Shown here: positions 34,309 through 45,157 of the stretch, in pieces
Numbering within the stretch: the stretch's first letter is position 1
How the letters are laid out: every line of letters starts with the position of its first letter
NCBI RefSeq assembly: GCF_016545825.1
Contig: NC_052617.1
Location: 8,948,600 to 9,012,599 of the forward strand
Length of the DNA: 64,000 nt
Origin: Eucalyptus grandis
Taxonomy: Eukaryota; Streptophyta; Magnoliopsida; Myrtales; Myrtaceae
Reading direction: 5' to 3'
Program-made: the position numbers and the translations under genes
Notes under the pieces: generated by a model
The model's input: only the letters and a program-made list of their open reading frames with translations
Databases searched by the model: none
Told to the model about the DNA's origin: nothing

Positions 34309-34540
34309 TAATTCTCATTTTACAATTCCTTCACCAGCCTCTCCGGCATGGCATAGATCTCTTCGAGCTCGTCCGCCCCGACCACCATCGATCCCCACAG
34401 TTCACACCCTTCACGTCCTCCAAATTGCCCAGGACCCCACCACGACGAGGCAGTCACCGGCAAAGCTGATGACGGAGTAGAAAATGTTGCCGTCCGGACG
34501 CAGTTTGTATGGCCCAAGCCACGCTTGCTGTACTCATCCA
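34264..34540 (-). pseudogene. Inverted copy of the F-box/kelch C-terminus (right arm of inverted repeat 2)
   Basis: The reverse complement reproduces 33955-34232 with about 85-90% identity by eye: GGTCCTGG, AATTTGGAGGACGTGAAGGG, ATGGTGGTCGGGGCGGACGA, GAAGGAATTG. The innermost 40 bases pair almost perfectly with 34189-34232, leaving a loop of about 31 nt (34233-34263). On the minus strand it would encode part of the kelch repeat, but frames are broken. Confidence 0.85.
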
Positions 34541-34789
34541 AACAGAGCACCTGAAAAGTTTGAGTTTCAGCATACTTGGGCATGATGGGGTAAGTGAACT
34601 CAAGAACAGATAATGGGGAGTCCATGACACTTCGGCACTAAATATTCCTGGTAAAATAACACATTCGCAGCCTCAAGGACAATGGTACGCCTCCACAATA
34701 AAGATGCAACATTTTCAGATAGTAATTTTATCATGGAAGTGCAATTTATTATGAAATTATGTATATCTCTTTCAACAGTCAAACATACC

Positions 34790-37700
34790 ATAAGAAGATT
34801 CCCAATGTTCTCCTCTGAGTTGGTCCATGGTTGAACTGCCAATGGTCTCTTTATATCTCTTTCAAGATATCAAAATCAGCTCCTTTACTACAAAATGACA
34901 GCATGAAGCAAATTCAAGTGCAAGGAAATATAAACCAGATCCTCACTTCTAAACGTTTCAGTAGAAACAAATCCCTCATTCTGTAGGCCAGTTCAGTTTA
35001 CTTGTCTTATCCTATAAATAAGTCACAGAAATTCATAGCAAAATACATCACATATGATGTTAGATTATGTAAAGGATACCATTGTAGAAACATTCTAGAA
35101 ATACGATTTAGATTAATTGGAGAAAACTCTACCTGATACAGGCCTGAATTGAAAAATTGCTGGGAGCAGATAGGAAGTTTTCAACTTAGCATAGCAATGT
35201 TCTGCGGGAGTACCCGATACATTTTCTTCAGAGCAAATATCTAGGGTTATTTTAAGAGAGCTTATGATAAGTATTTATATTTCTTTCCCTCCAAATTTTT
35301 GCTTTCCCGCTAAAAGAAAATAATTATTGTGAACTTAGAATTATAAGAACATTTTTAAAAACACCATATGACAATATTTACACGTTTTTTAAGGTTTTAA
35401 GAAAGGAGTAAAGCAAAAAGGGGAGAGAATGTCACCCCAAACACACCTAAGATTTACATAACACAGAATGCCCCCAAAAGTCATTTATCTGACCCACAGA
35501 ACGAAGTGAGAACTAAGTTAAAGCAAAGCTTACTTTGACATAAATTGGTAGATGACTAATGTAGGTATACCAAGAATGTGTCAAAATGGGTGCACTAAAT
35601 TATGTGACATGAATTAAATTGGTGATGACAGGAGTAGATTCAAATCACAAGATGGTGACTTATTCATACATCCAATGTTAACATCATTTAGTATGATGGT
35701 AATTGTATAACTTTAGTATATCTAGAATTATTCTTGACAACAATGGAACACCAGTAAATTTTCTAGAAAGGATCGGGCGCTATTTCCTTTCTACTGAATT
35801 TAAGGTACACGATAAAAACAGAGCATAGGAATTTAAAAGCTTGTCTTAGCTACCATAGAATCCTAGTTAAAACAACAATATCACACAATCAATGAATCAA
35901 TGGAATGAAATTGGTTTTAACAATAATCGCTATAAAAAAAGGTACCTCTGAACAACTCAAGGTTCTGCATAGTGGCATGATCGAGATTGCAACCCCTTGC
36001 TTGCAGCGGCCAATTCCATCAGCTCCAGCTATTCATCCTCCATAAGCTCCATGGATTCCTTGGCAATTCTGCTAGCAGTGGCCTTCTCCACTGCAGCTTT
36101 TCGTCTCTCTGCTTCTTTTTCTCGACGAAGCTCTTCTTTTTGTCTCTTTTTCTCTGCCTTCCAAACAAAAAACCAGAGAAGTTGGTAAAGAAAAGAGAAA
36201 AGAAGAAATGCTGCTTACCAATCAAATAAAGCAAAAGAAACTAACTAGTGAAAATACAATATCAAGCTCAAATACTTACCTTAATAGATTCTTTCTGTAA
36301 ATACTTCTCCCGTCGCTCTGATTCTCGCCTTTTCTCAAGTAGCAATCTCTCCTCCTCTCTATGCTGTTCACGCATCAACCATTCTTCTTCCTTCCTTCTT
36401 TCACAATCAAATCTTTCCATCTCTTTCCTCAATTGTTCCTCAGCCTGCAATAGAAAAATACAGGATATCAATACATGCCAAAGTTTTCTCCACAAAGCTC
36501 ACATATCCTTAAGTGATAAATGAAAACCTTTCTCCTCAAAATATTTTCTTTCTCTAGTGCTTTGCGAATTCACTTTTCATTAGCTTCAACTTCCCTAGCG
36601 ATCTGGACTTCTTCAATCTGCAACAAAATGACATTTTTGGTCACCCTAAAGCTATATCAAAAAGTGATGACAATACTCTGCTCTCAGAAGCATCAGAATT
36701 ACCTTGCGTTTTCTCTTGACATGCAGGTCAGAAGTATCATGCAAAATTGTCCTGTCAAGCAGGGTAGAAGAATCTTCTTGACCAATAAATGGATGGCTTC
36801 CTTGGTGAGCATCCATTTGAATGTTAACAAAAGACTCTCTCGGCTGAAGGGAATGATCATCTCTCAGAGGGGATAAAACACTGTTTCGCTCTCTATCTTC
36901 TTGCAAGACACGGCATACTCGCAATCGGTGACCTCAAACACCATCAACACTAGGCAGCTTCTCACTTCCATGAATAGATGACACTCTGGTAGTTGGCCCA
37001 TCCATCGGGACATCAAGATAGTGAGTTTGGGCAATCCGTCCAGGGGTATGGTTTCTTGTGGGCTGGTCATGCAGCAACTGATACTCATGGTGGAGAAGTC
37101 TTGAAGCAGCCTGGATAATCACACATAACACAAATATTGGCAATCCACATATGACTTCCAAAATTGAATGTTAACAAGCGACACTATCATCAGAATTTTA
37201 TTAGCTTCTTCTAAGAGCTGTAAAAGTTCTTAAAATTAAAAAAGACAATTCCAGTTTTCATACAGAAAGACAAGAAGAACAAACTTGTAAAAGTATCGAG
37301 AAAGGACATGTAGTGTGTAAGTATATAGGCAACTACCTACATCAACCTCTCAAAAGAAAATTGGCATGAAAAGGTAAGTTTGAATTGAGAATTACATCCC
37401 CTCCAATTTTCAACAAAGTATTAGTACCAAACAGTTCTTGATAATTGCACTAAAAGGGACTGAAACTATTCAATATTTTTTCCAAGTAGAACACTCATGT
37501 TATCATAAAAATATTTGTGACGACATTTCACAAACATATTCTTAATTCACAAGCACGAAGAAGTATGATCCTTGTAAACTTCCATTAACCCATGCAAGTG
37601 TAATCACAACAGGATATTTGCAATAGTTAACCACAAAACAAGGGGAAAAAAAACATCAGGCAGAGCAGCAGGCAATACAAAATACACAGTAAAAGCCAGC

Positions 37701-38240
37701 CAAGAGCACTAGGACTCATTTTATAGAGATATTGATGCATAAGTACCTTTCCTCTAAGTAAAGTATGCACCTGTCTCAGCTAGCCTAGATTCATTTCATG
37801 GAACTAACATTTATCATAATGAGTACCTTAGAGTCTTAATGGATTATAGCCCTATAACAGTCAGCACAACTCTTCAAAAAGATTGAAACCTTTCGAAGAT
37901 GACTACATCAAGGAAATAGCAGCAAATAACAAATTAAACGTCACACAATCTCCATATGACAAGTAATGACCAACAGACTAGAAGGGTTCCTCTTTCTGTA
38001 CAAAATTGCATATGTGTGGCTTTTCTTTTGCAGCCGTTTTGTACAGGGGCAGTACCCCCTTGGTACCTTCTTAATGGAATTTTCTTTATTGTTCAAACAA
38101 CAACAACAACAACAAAGACATCTCAACAGGGAGAAGAAGCCACTGACTTTATTTGACATGGCATCCCGTCGAACATACACTTTGCCATCATAAGGATTCA
38201 CGGGTCCTTTCTCCTCCTCATCTGCAACTACACAGATAAG
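34790..38240 (-). pseudogene. RLT/DDT-homeodomain gene fragment (RINGLET-like chromatin factor)
   Basis: Minus-strand exons match the central part of RLT1/RLT2-type proteins, partners of ISWI remodellers. About 38147-38235: PYDGKVYVRRDAMSNK. About 36930-37111: SRLLHHEYQLLHDQP then PMDGPTTRVSS. About 36703-36925: VNIQMDAHQGSHPF then VKRKRK. 36522 to about 36613: IEEVQIAREVEANEK then a stop, then IRKALEKENILRRK. About 36277-36445: EEQLRKEMERFDCERRK. About 35945-36158: EELRREKEAERRKAAVEK then SMELMEDE, a stop, then LELMELAAASKG. About 34790-34850: AVQPWTNSEENIGNLLM. Two stops replace coding triplets (TGA at 36570-36572 for Arg, TAG at 36029-36031 for Gln), both C-to-T changes, and a frameshift precedes LDHATMQNLELFR. 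Homeodomain and C-terminal exons are absent. Confidence 0.85.
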
Positions 38241-39055
38241 TCAGATAAGCGATGGAGTAAACATGAAATAAGAACTAAGAAGAGGAAGAACTCAGATAGA
38301 TAGATGTGGCTGTCCAAATAAAATACCCAAAAGTTTGCACTCATATCCCGTTCTATCCATGGAAGTGCCAGTACTTACTATAATGATCTTGATCCATTTA
38401 GCACTTGCTATATTACCCAAGCAAAAAAAGCATATGACTTCTCAGAAGAACCATAAAGAGTGGTGTTTTTACATGAAAAGACAAGATTCTCAAGATCAAA
38501 CAGCTGATCTTTACTAACCCATTACAAATAACGTAGGGCACCTTCACATTATACATGAGATCTTACCAGTACACCACAGTAAAACAGGAGCTCCTCTCTC
38601 CACATCAGTAAGCAATAATACTGTCAGAACAGACACGGACGAAGGCGGAGATCGCGAGAGGGAGGCGGAGGGGCGTCGGCGTCGGCGTCGGCGTCAGGGG
38701 CGAAGGCGGAGGCGGAGGAGCGTCGGCAGCGTCGGTGTCAGGGTGGGGGAGATGGAAGCAACCAGCGGAGGGGGAAGAGCATATGGAAGCACACCTGCGA
38801 TTTTTGTTCTCCCCGCAACGGAACGGAGAACGGGGAGAGAGAGGACGAGTCAACACGGTCTGCAGGGTCTGCAGAGCAGAGAGAGCGTCAGTGTGCAGAG
38901 CGGTGGACCAGGTCTACAGGATAGAGAGCAGAGGAGGGCGCCGAGCAAATTTTGAATTTCTGACCTCATTTACAAGTGGAGCCACGTGTCGACTTCTGAA
39001 TGGTTTTACTCTTCGCCTACGTGGAGTGTAAAACTCACCTAATATTTTCTCGAGA
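38240..39055. other. Spacer with GC-rich tandem GGCGTC-type segment
   Basis: At about 38640-38745 there is a simple repeat of GGCGTCGGC/GGCGGAG units. It ends at the breakpoint where GRP-C homology begins (about 39055). It may be the 5' flank of the captured RLT gene; no exon was recognised. Confidence 0.35.
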
Positions 39056-39216
39056 GAGATGCATAGATGAAACATGCCATTACTACGAAATACATGTCTT
39101 GTACATTAATCTGCTGGAAAAAGCTTATTGAAACATGAAAACCAAACTTTAGATGCAAAAGAGACCAAGGCACACTTCTCTCTGGCCGCACTTGCCTTAA
39201 ATTTGGTTCTCACTCT

Positions 39217-39736
39217 TCAAGGGTATCCACCACCACCACCACCACCATACCCTCCACCAGCACCAGCACCAGCTCCTCCACCAAACCCTCCTCCCGCTCC
39301 AGCTCTACCACCAAGCATGCCACCGCCGCCTCCTCCAGCTCCACCACCTATCCCACCGCCAGCACCAGCCCCACCACCATATCCACCACCGGCTCCCCCA
39401 CCCATAACCACCACCTATTTCTCCACTGCCGCCACCTCCATAACCTCCGCCGTCACCTCCCCCTGGACTGCCACCACCTCCATAACCTCCCCCATCACCT
39501 CCCCCTCGACCGCCACCACCTCCAAGTCCACCACCAGCATCAACTCCCCCGCCAGCACCAGCACCGTCACTGCCACCTCCACCACCCAGGCCGGCACCGT
39601 ATCCAGGACGGGGGAAGAAGTTTTTCTCCTCCTCAAAGGACCCCTTCTGGCCCAAAAGCACCCTAGAGTAGGCAGAGGAGCAAACTAGAGCACCGAGATG
39701 CCCAAGAAGAAGCAACTTGGAAGCGATCATCTTCAA
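39217..39736 (-). CDS. Glycine-rich secreted protein GRP-C, frameshifted (shared with GRP-B)
   Basis: Starts MKMIASKLLLL, has the same signal peptide and YSRVLLGQKGSFEEEKNF segment as GRP-B, and the same one-base insertion (CCC at 39401-39403). As read, the frame ends at 39305 (143 aa) with a Trp/Arg-rich tail (SRWWIWWWGWCWRW). The glycine frame itself runs to 39217 (YGGGGGGGYP end). It differs from GRP-B by scattered substitutions and small indels. It lies on the minus strand downstream of its TATA box (39811-39820). Confidence 0.75.
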
Positions 39737-39810
39737 TGTGAAGCTGCGTATTCATATTCTTTGAGAGATCTTTTGTTTCGTTTGGTGAGAAGTAGAGGGA
39801 CGAGAGAGGG

Positions 39811-39820
39811 GTTTATATAG
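39811..39820 (-). promoter_or_regulatory. TATA box of GRP-C
   Basis: TATATAAA on the minus strand, in a promoter nearly identical to that of GRP-B. Confidence 0.7.
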
Positions 39821-39829
39821 GAGCGAGCA

Positions 39830-41931
39830 TAAGTCTAAAGATTGAGGAGGGTTCTTAAATTTGGCCCATCTACTCATCTGAAAACCACGTTGAGGCACTT
39901 AAATGCCCACTCCAACTGTGTGCCTTTGGAAAGCAAGAAAAGAAGAGGCCTTCATCTTGCGTTCATGTGCCCGCTAGCTTCTGACAGTGAAGACTACAGC
40001 TCAATTTGAATGGACTTGTGCTTCCACGTTGCATTGATTCGAGCTGTGTTCATCTGCATCTTTAGGGTTTTCACCTCGCTCTGCCTACTTTATTTCAAGG
40101 CAGCGAGATAAAGAAAATTATGAACAACGTTACTTAATTTTTTCGTACCAGAACTTATCTAAGGGAGTAAATCTCTTGAGTCCGACATTTACCTACCTAA
40201 AGTTTGCTTGTCTTTTCTATATCAAAAAATTGCACAAATTCCTATAACAACCAAAGTTCAAGGCCCTTTGAGAATTCAAAAAACACGTTTTAGATAGTGT
40301 CTATTTCTCAATCAAAAGTGGTGTAGAATAAATTTAGTGTACAGTTTTTTCATGTCAAATGTACACTAAAATTAAATCATATAACTCATAGATTTGGCAT
40401 AGTTCAACTGGTATTAAAAAATTTATGATTTAAAAACTTCTGATCACTCATTTCGAATCTCATCAATTGCGTACAAACTATTTTAGGTGAAAGTCACGTT
40501 ACACAAGGTAAAGATCTCGATTTAACTTGTTCATGGGATTTACAAAGTATTTCATGAATCTTCAAGGAGCTATGTGCCCATTACCCTTAACCCACAATTA
40601 AAGGTAAACAGTAAACCACACGCAATTCCCCTCTTGATGACATAATAAAATTGCTAGCTACAAGCAAAACAAAACTGTTCAATTGAGTTCTTCGGTGCAA
40701 GTTTATTGCTTTCGTGACACCCTTTATTTTGAACGCAATTGTGTCAGCTTGTAGGCCTGTACGCGCCCGTCGTTTAACTAAGGGGATGAGTAGGTGGCAT
40801 TTTTATACCACGAACTACTGCGTTTTACTTGTTCTAAGGATCAAACATCATTGTCCTAAGCTAGAATTTATTGAGATGTCCTTTAAACTTTCCAAGAATT
40901 ACAGAGAATCCCGCGTAAGTTTTTTTTTGGTAAGAGAGAATCCCGCGTGAGTTCATGAATAGAAAGCATAAAAAAAAAAAAAAAGCCGTTCATGAATAAT
41001 TTCTTCAGTATTGGCAAGTTCACGAAAGATTGTTAAACGACAAAAATATTGTCTGTTATAAAGATTTAATAAACCCCGGTACAATGACTTATCCCGCTAG
41101 CTTGGTAGATGGTTCGCTAGACATGAAGATTATAACGAGTTTATAAAAGTGACAAATTGAAAATAATAAATATTATAAGTTACATCGCTTGAAAGAACTA
41201 GCCAATGGAAAATCTTTTCATTATCAATAGCAATTTATGTCCAAACATTTTCATGAATGATAAATATATTTTCATTCATTCATTAAAAAATATAAGTGAT
41301 CACTTTTAGGAAAAAGTTAAATTATTTATTTTCGTAAAATAAATAAAGTCCTTAAATTTTTAGAGGTCATATTTGGCTTCATAAGCCAAGCAACCTAATA
41401 CGAGGGCTCAATCAAACATTGCAAGCATAGGATATAGGCCAAATGTAGTAGCGTTTCCTGCATATTCACGTTAAATTCCACTAATTATTGGATTAATCAG
41501 GGAGAAATAAATCAGATACCACTATTTGCAGACCCAAAACGTGTCCATCAATTGTTTTAGCTCCACAAATTGCAATTTTCCTTCTTCTTTTTTATCTGTT
41601 TAAAGTTATATATATCGCTTTGAAAGTGAAAGAAATATGGCCTTACCATCATCTTTTTCTTCAATTGGGAACATCTTTCTAATTTAAGGACTGATAGAGA
41701 CGGAGCTCTGTATTCTACCACCCCCATTACTACAGGCCTGCAAATAGAAGCTAGTAGAGATATGATCATATTAATTAATGTTCTTGCACAACTAAAAGTA
41801 GACAAGTAAACATAGTGTACATTATTAAAAAAAATACCAAAAACAAATGTATCGTGAACTTTAGGATAACCAAGTCTCCCCCTAGACGTATAAGTAGGAC
41901 TGTAGGAGGCGTATTGGTTGATTTTGGATGC
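39830..41931. repeat. Upstream spacer of GRP-C (paralogue of 31440-33541)
   Basis: About 2.1 kb collinear with the GRP-B spacer. It contains the conserved block copy C (about 41450-41860). No gene is seen. After 41931 the sequence continues into older shared spacer and then a Rab3GAP 3'-end fragment. Confidence 0.85.
40903..40951. mobile_element. Minimal poly(T)-GGTAAG insertion with 17-bp target-site duplication
   Basis: AGAGAATCCCGCGTAAG (40903-40919) is repeated as AGAGAATCCCGCGTGAG (40935-40951), with only poly(T) plus GGTAAG between. The GRP-B copy (about 32505-32525) has the single uninterrupted site. This is the footprint of a severely truncated retroposon in reverse orientation. Confidence 0.75.
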
Positions 41932-42829
41932 ACTTGCTTTGCGAGAAATGATGATTTGGGATAATTTTTTTCATAAATTGATTATTTTGCCACTTAGAAA
42001 AGTCATTTGATAGAAATTTTTTTAATTATCAACAAAAATTTATGCCGATATTCAAATTTATAAATAATACAAACGATTAATTTTTAAAAAAAAAAAATAT
42101 TTTCTAAATCATTGATTTTTTTTTTTTCGAGAAATAAAGATATCTTTTCGAGGCTTTTAACAGGGTAACACTAATTGGATTTAAAGATGGCGAAAATGAA
42201 GTTGGAGTGGAAAAAACAGAAAATGTGAAGCAAAATTTTTTACAGAGAGTGAATGAAAATTTTCCTTTTTGTGAACTGCGAGAAGCTTTCTAGCAGAGTG
42301 AGTACTGTTTGTCCTTTCAACCATGAAAACAGGCCAGAAATAATGACAATAATTTTCCTCCTCCTCGCGTCTAGTCCCATGCACCAGACTTGTTCCGAAA
42401 ATTCATAAAAAGCTTGCAATGTCTATATAATCTTATTGTACTCCATTTTAGTTCTTTTGATAAACTTATTTTGGGTATCATTTGATTCGAGAGTTCAAAA
42501 CAAAAAGTATGTTTCGTATTTGCTATTATAGTCTGGCAGTAGTTGCACATAATTTATCGTATTAAATTGAGACAAATTCTATGAATTTAAAATTTACTAA
42601 TACATTCAGGAAATTGCTAATAAAATGATAAAACTCATTAACGTGTTTGATATCATACCACTATCTACAAGAAACTTCTACGTGATTTCAATTCAGAGAT
42701 TTGTACTTCGTTAAATTGATACATTATTGTAGACGGTTCAACAAGGGCAAGGGAAAATTTTCAACTCTTAGGTGAACTGCCCTATTAAATTACAGTGAAT
42801 GAAAAGGATCGATGCTTCTCTCTAATTAA

Positions 42830-43405
42830 GATCCCTTAACTAGACATTCCAGAAAATTTACGTTTACCATCTAAATGATATATTAAACAATCCCATGAAT
42901 TAAGGGGGGTAAAAACACGAAAGGTATAGATAGTATGTCTGCACATATGTCCAATCGTTTTTCATCTGGACGACAGCTTATCCAGAAAAACCTGTTCTCT
43001 TATCGAAAACGTCTCGCTTTGAACATTCTCCATGAAGGCTTTTCAGCCAGGGTCTGGGGAAAATAAAGATGGCTTGCCATCGAAGAAACTCGCAGACGAT
43101 TGGGAAGACGGGTTATCTTCTGCATTCTTCTGGTTCTTCATTTCTTGTTCTTTCAACGGTCCATCCTTGCTGACCGGCGCTGTAATTTACCCGGTGTGGT
43201 GCCTGTATCTTTCTGGGTGGCTGCATCATTTTTCTAATCTTCCTCGGGGTGGAGCAGCAACATCTCCACTGTTTCGTACACCTAAGGAAGGTTATAAGCT
43301 CACAGGCACATCCGTACGCCAGGTATCAAAAACTGAATGGACTACTCGGGGCATTGACGACTCAAATTCACAGAATGTTCCCATGCGCATGCTACACATT
43401 TAGAC
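42830..43405 (-). pseudogene. Duplicated 3' end of the Rab3GAP gene, copy C (broken)
   Basis: Collinear with 47780-48240 of the intact gene: AAGATCCCTTAACTAGACATTC, then GAAGGCTTTTCAGCC, then the GGTTATCTTCTGCATTCTTC segment. The coding (minus) frame is destroyed by many indels, and only the last exon and 3' flank are present. An open frame on the plus strand (43032-43403) is antisense to it and is not meaningful. Confidence 0.75.
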
Positions 43406-43429
43406 GAAGCTCCGAGTGAACCCAAAATC

Positions 43430-43785
43430 TGTCATGGACTTAGATCTACCAAGTGATAAGAATGTCACCGAGATGCAATCATTAGCCACTTTGCCGAACT
43501 ATTGTTTCTTTCTTTCATACATATGATGTATGATAATAAGTACATTGTTTCGATTACGATGCCAAAACAAGACGATGGTACCCGAACTTTGCTCAATAAT
43601 TTTCTCAAGGTCCATGAACACCTTACATGGTCATAACTAATGTAACTTCAGGCTCCAACCATGCAAGTGGCTCATAAGGGGTGATCGAACTCGTGATGTA
43701 ACCATATACGTTTGAACCCGTTGCTTATCGAACTATGTCAACCCCTTGGGCTGTGACACTATATTTTACCATTCTAACAAATTTA
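43430..43785. repeat. Left flank of the GRP-D unit
   Basis: Diverged copy of the flank at 30180-30530: GTATGATAATAAGTACAT, GATGCCAAAACAAGACGATGG, GAACTCGTGATGTAAC. It directly follows the Rab3GAP fragment of unit C and leads to (GA)n 43791-43820 and GRP-D. Confidence 0.65.
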
Positions 43786-43788
43786 TGC

Positions 43789-43790
<2 letters not shown>

Positions 43791-43820
<30 letters not shown>
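43791..43820. repeat. (GA)n microsatellite left of GRP-D
   Basis: Fifteen GA dinucleotides, in the same position relative to GRP-D as in units A and B. Confidence 0.95.
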
Positions 43821-43825
<5 letters not shown>

Positions 43826-44038
43826 ATAAACAAAACATATGATTACTACGAAATGCACGTCTTTTACATTGATTTGCTGGAAAAAGCTTATTGAGACATA
43901 AATATCAAACTTTAGATGCAAAAGAGACCCAAACACACTTCTTTCTGGCCGCACGTGCCTTAACATTTTAAGCATTAGATAAGGCAAACATAGAGTAATC
44001 GTTTGGAAGGACACATCTTTATATTGGGTTCTCAATCT

Positions 44039-44560
44039 TCAAGGGAACCCACCACCATACCCTCCACCAGCACCAGCTCCTCCGCCAAACCCTTTTCCAG
44101 CTCCGCCACCAAGCCCACCACCGCCGCCTCCACCGAACCCTCCACCGCCACCTCCTCCAGCTCCACCACCTATCCCACCGCCAGCACCAACCCCACCGCC
44201 ATATCCACCACCAGCTCCCCCACCATATCCACCACCTAATCCTCCACCACCGCCGCCTCCATAACCTCCTCCACCACCTCCCCCTAGACCGCCTCCGCCT
44301 CCAAGTCCCCCACCTGCACCAGCTCCTCCACCATAGCCAGCTCCCCCGCCTGCACCAGCACCGCCACCCAATCCTCCTCCTCCACCGCCTCCAAAGCCAC
44401 CACCCCCTCCACCACCCAGGCCGCCACCGTATCTGGGATGGCCGAAGAAGGTTTTCTCCTCTTCAAAGGACGCCTTCTCACCCGAAAGCACCCTAGCGTA
44501 GGCAGAGGTGCAAACTAGAGCACCTAGCAGCGCAAGAAGAAGCAATTTAGAAGTAATCAT
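44039..44560 (-). CDS. Glycine-rich secreted protein GRP-D (intact)
   Basis: Single-exon secreted glycine-rich protein, about 173 aa. I chose the start at 44560 (MITSKLLLLALLG). Its paralogues begin MKMI, but here that codon is TTG, and the longer in-frame extension to 44632 reaches the TATA region. A signal peptide of about 22 residues is followed by ARVLSGEKASFEEEKTF. A GGX domain then runs unbroken, with GGGGGGYGGGGGG, GGGAGKGFGGG and GAGAGGGYGGGFP at the end. It is the only one of the four copies with no frame break. A cell-wall structural role is inferred from the family; no enzyme motif is present. Confidence 0.85.
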   Translation of the reverse strand: MITSKLLLLALLGALVCTSAYARVLSGEKASFEEEKTFFGHPRYGGGLGGGGGGGFGGGGGGGLGGGAGAGGGAGYGGGAGAGGGLGGGGGLGGGGGGGYGGGGGGGLGGGYGGGAGGGYGGGVGAGGGIGGGAGGGGGGGFGGGGGGGLGGGAGKGFGGGAGAGGGYGGGFP

Positions 44561-44627
44561 CTTCAATGTGAAACTTCTTTGAGAGATCTTGATTTGTTTG
44601 GTGAGAAGTAGAGGGAAGAGAGAGGGG

Positions 44628-44636
44628 TTCATATAG
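44628..44636 (-). promoter_or_regulatory. Degenerate TATA box of GRP-D
   Basis: On the minus strand CCTATATGAA stands where GRP-B and GRP-C have CCTATATAAA. The remaining TATAT may still work. Confidence 0.45.
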
Positions 44637-44639
44637 GAG

Positions 44640-45148
44640 TAAGCATGAGTCTAAAGATGGAGGAGGTTCTTAAATTTGGCCCATCTTCTCATCTGAAAAC
44701 CGCGTCGACCCACTTAAATGCGCTCTCCAACTGTGTAACTCTGAAAAAGAAGAAGAGTAAAGGCCTTCCATCTTTCGTGCATCCGCCCACTAGCTTCTGA
44801 CATGGAAGACTATAGCTCAATTTGCATGGACTTTTGCTTCGACGTTGCATGGATTTGAGCTGTATTCATCTCCATCTTTAGAGTTTCAACCCCCCCCCCC
44901 CTTTTATTTCAAATGCAGCGAGATAACGAAAATTATTAAATGATAAGCCGTGGCAAATCTCATGGATCCGAGATTTACCTACATAAAGTTTGTTTATCTT
45001 TTTCATTAGAAAATAATTGTAGATTCCCAAAACAACCAAAGTTCGAGGCTATATGAAAATTCAGACTGTCTAATTCTCAATCATCAGTGCTGGTGTAGAA
45101 TGAATTTACTATAAAGTCTTTTCATGGAAAATGCACATTAAGAATAAA
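44640..45148. other. Upstream region of GRP-D
   Basis: Diverged version of the GRP promoter and spacer (shares TTAAATTTGGCCCATC and GCATGGACTTNTGCTTC with the other copies). No gene. Confidence 0.6.
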
Positions 45149-45157
45149 TTTATAAAA

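Noticed and set aside
43032..43403. 123-aa plus-strand frame starting MKAFQPGSG
   Set aside because: Antisense to a decayed copy of the last Rab3GAP exon; the matching stretch opposite the intact gene is not open in the same way.
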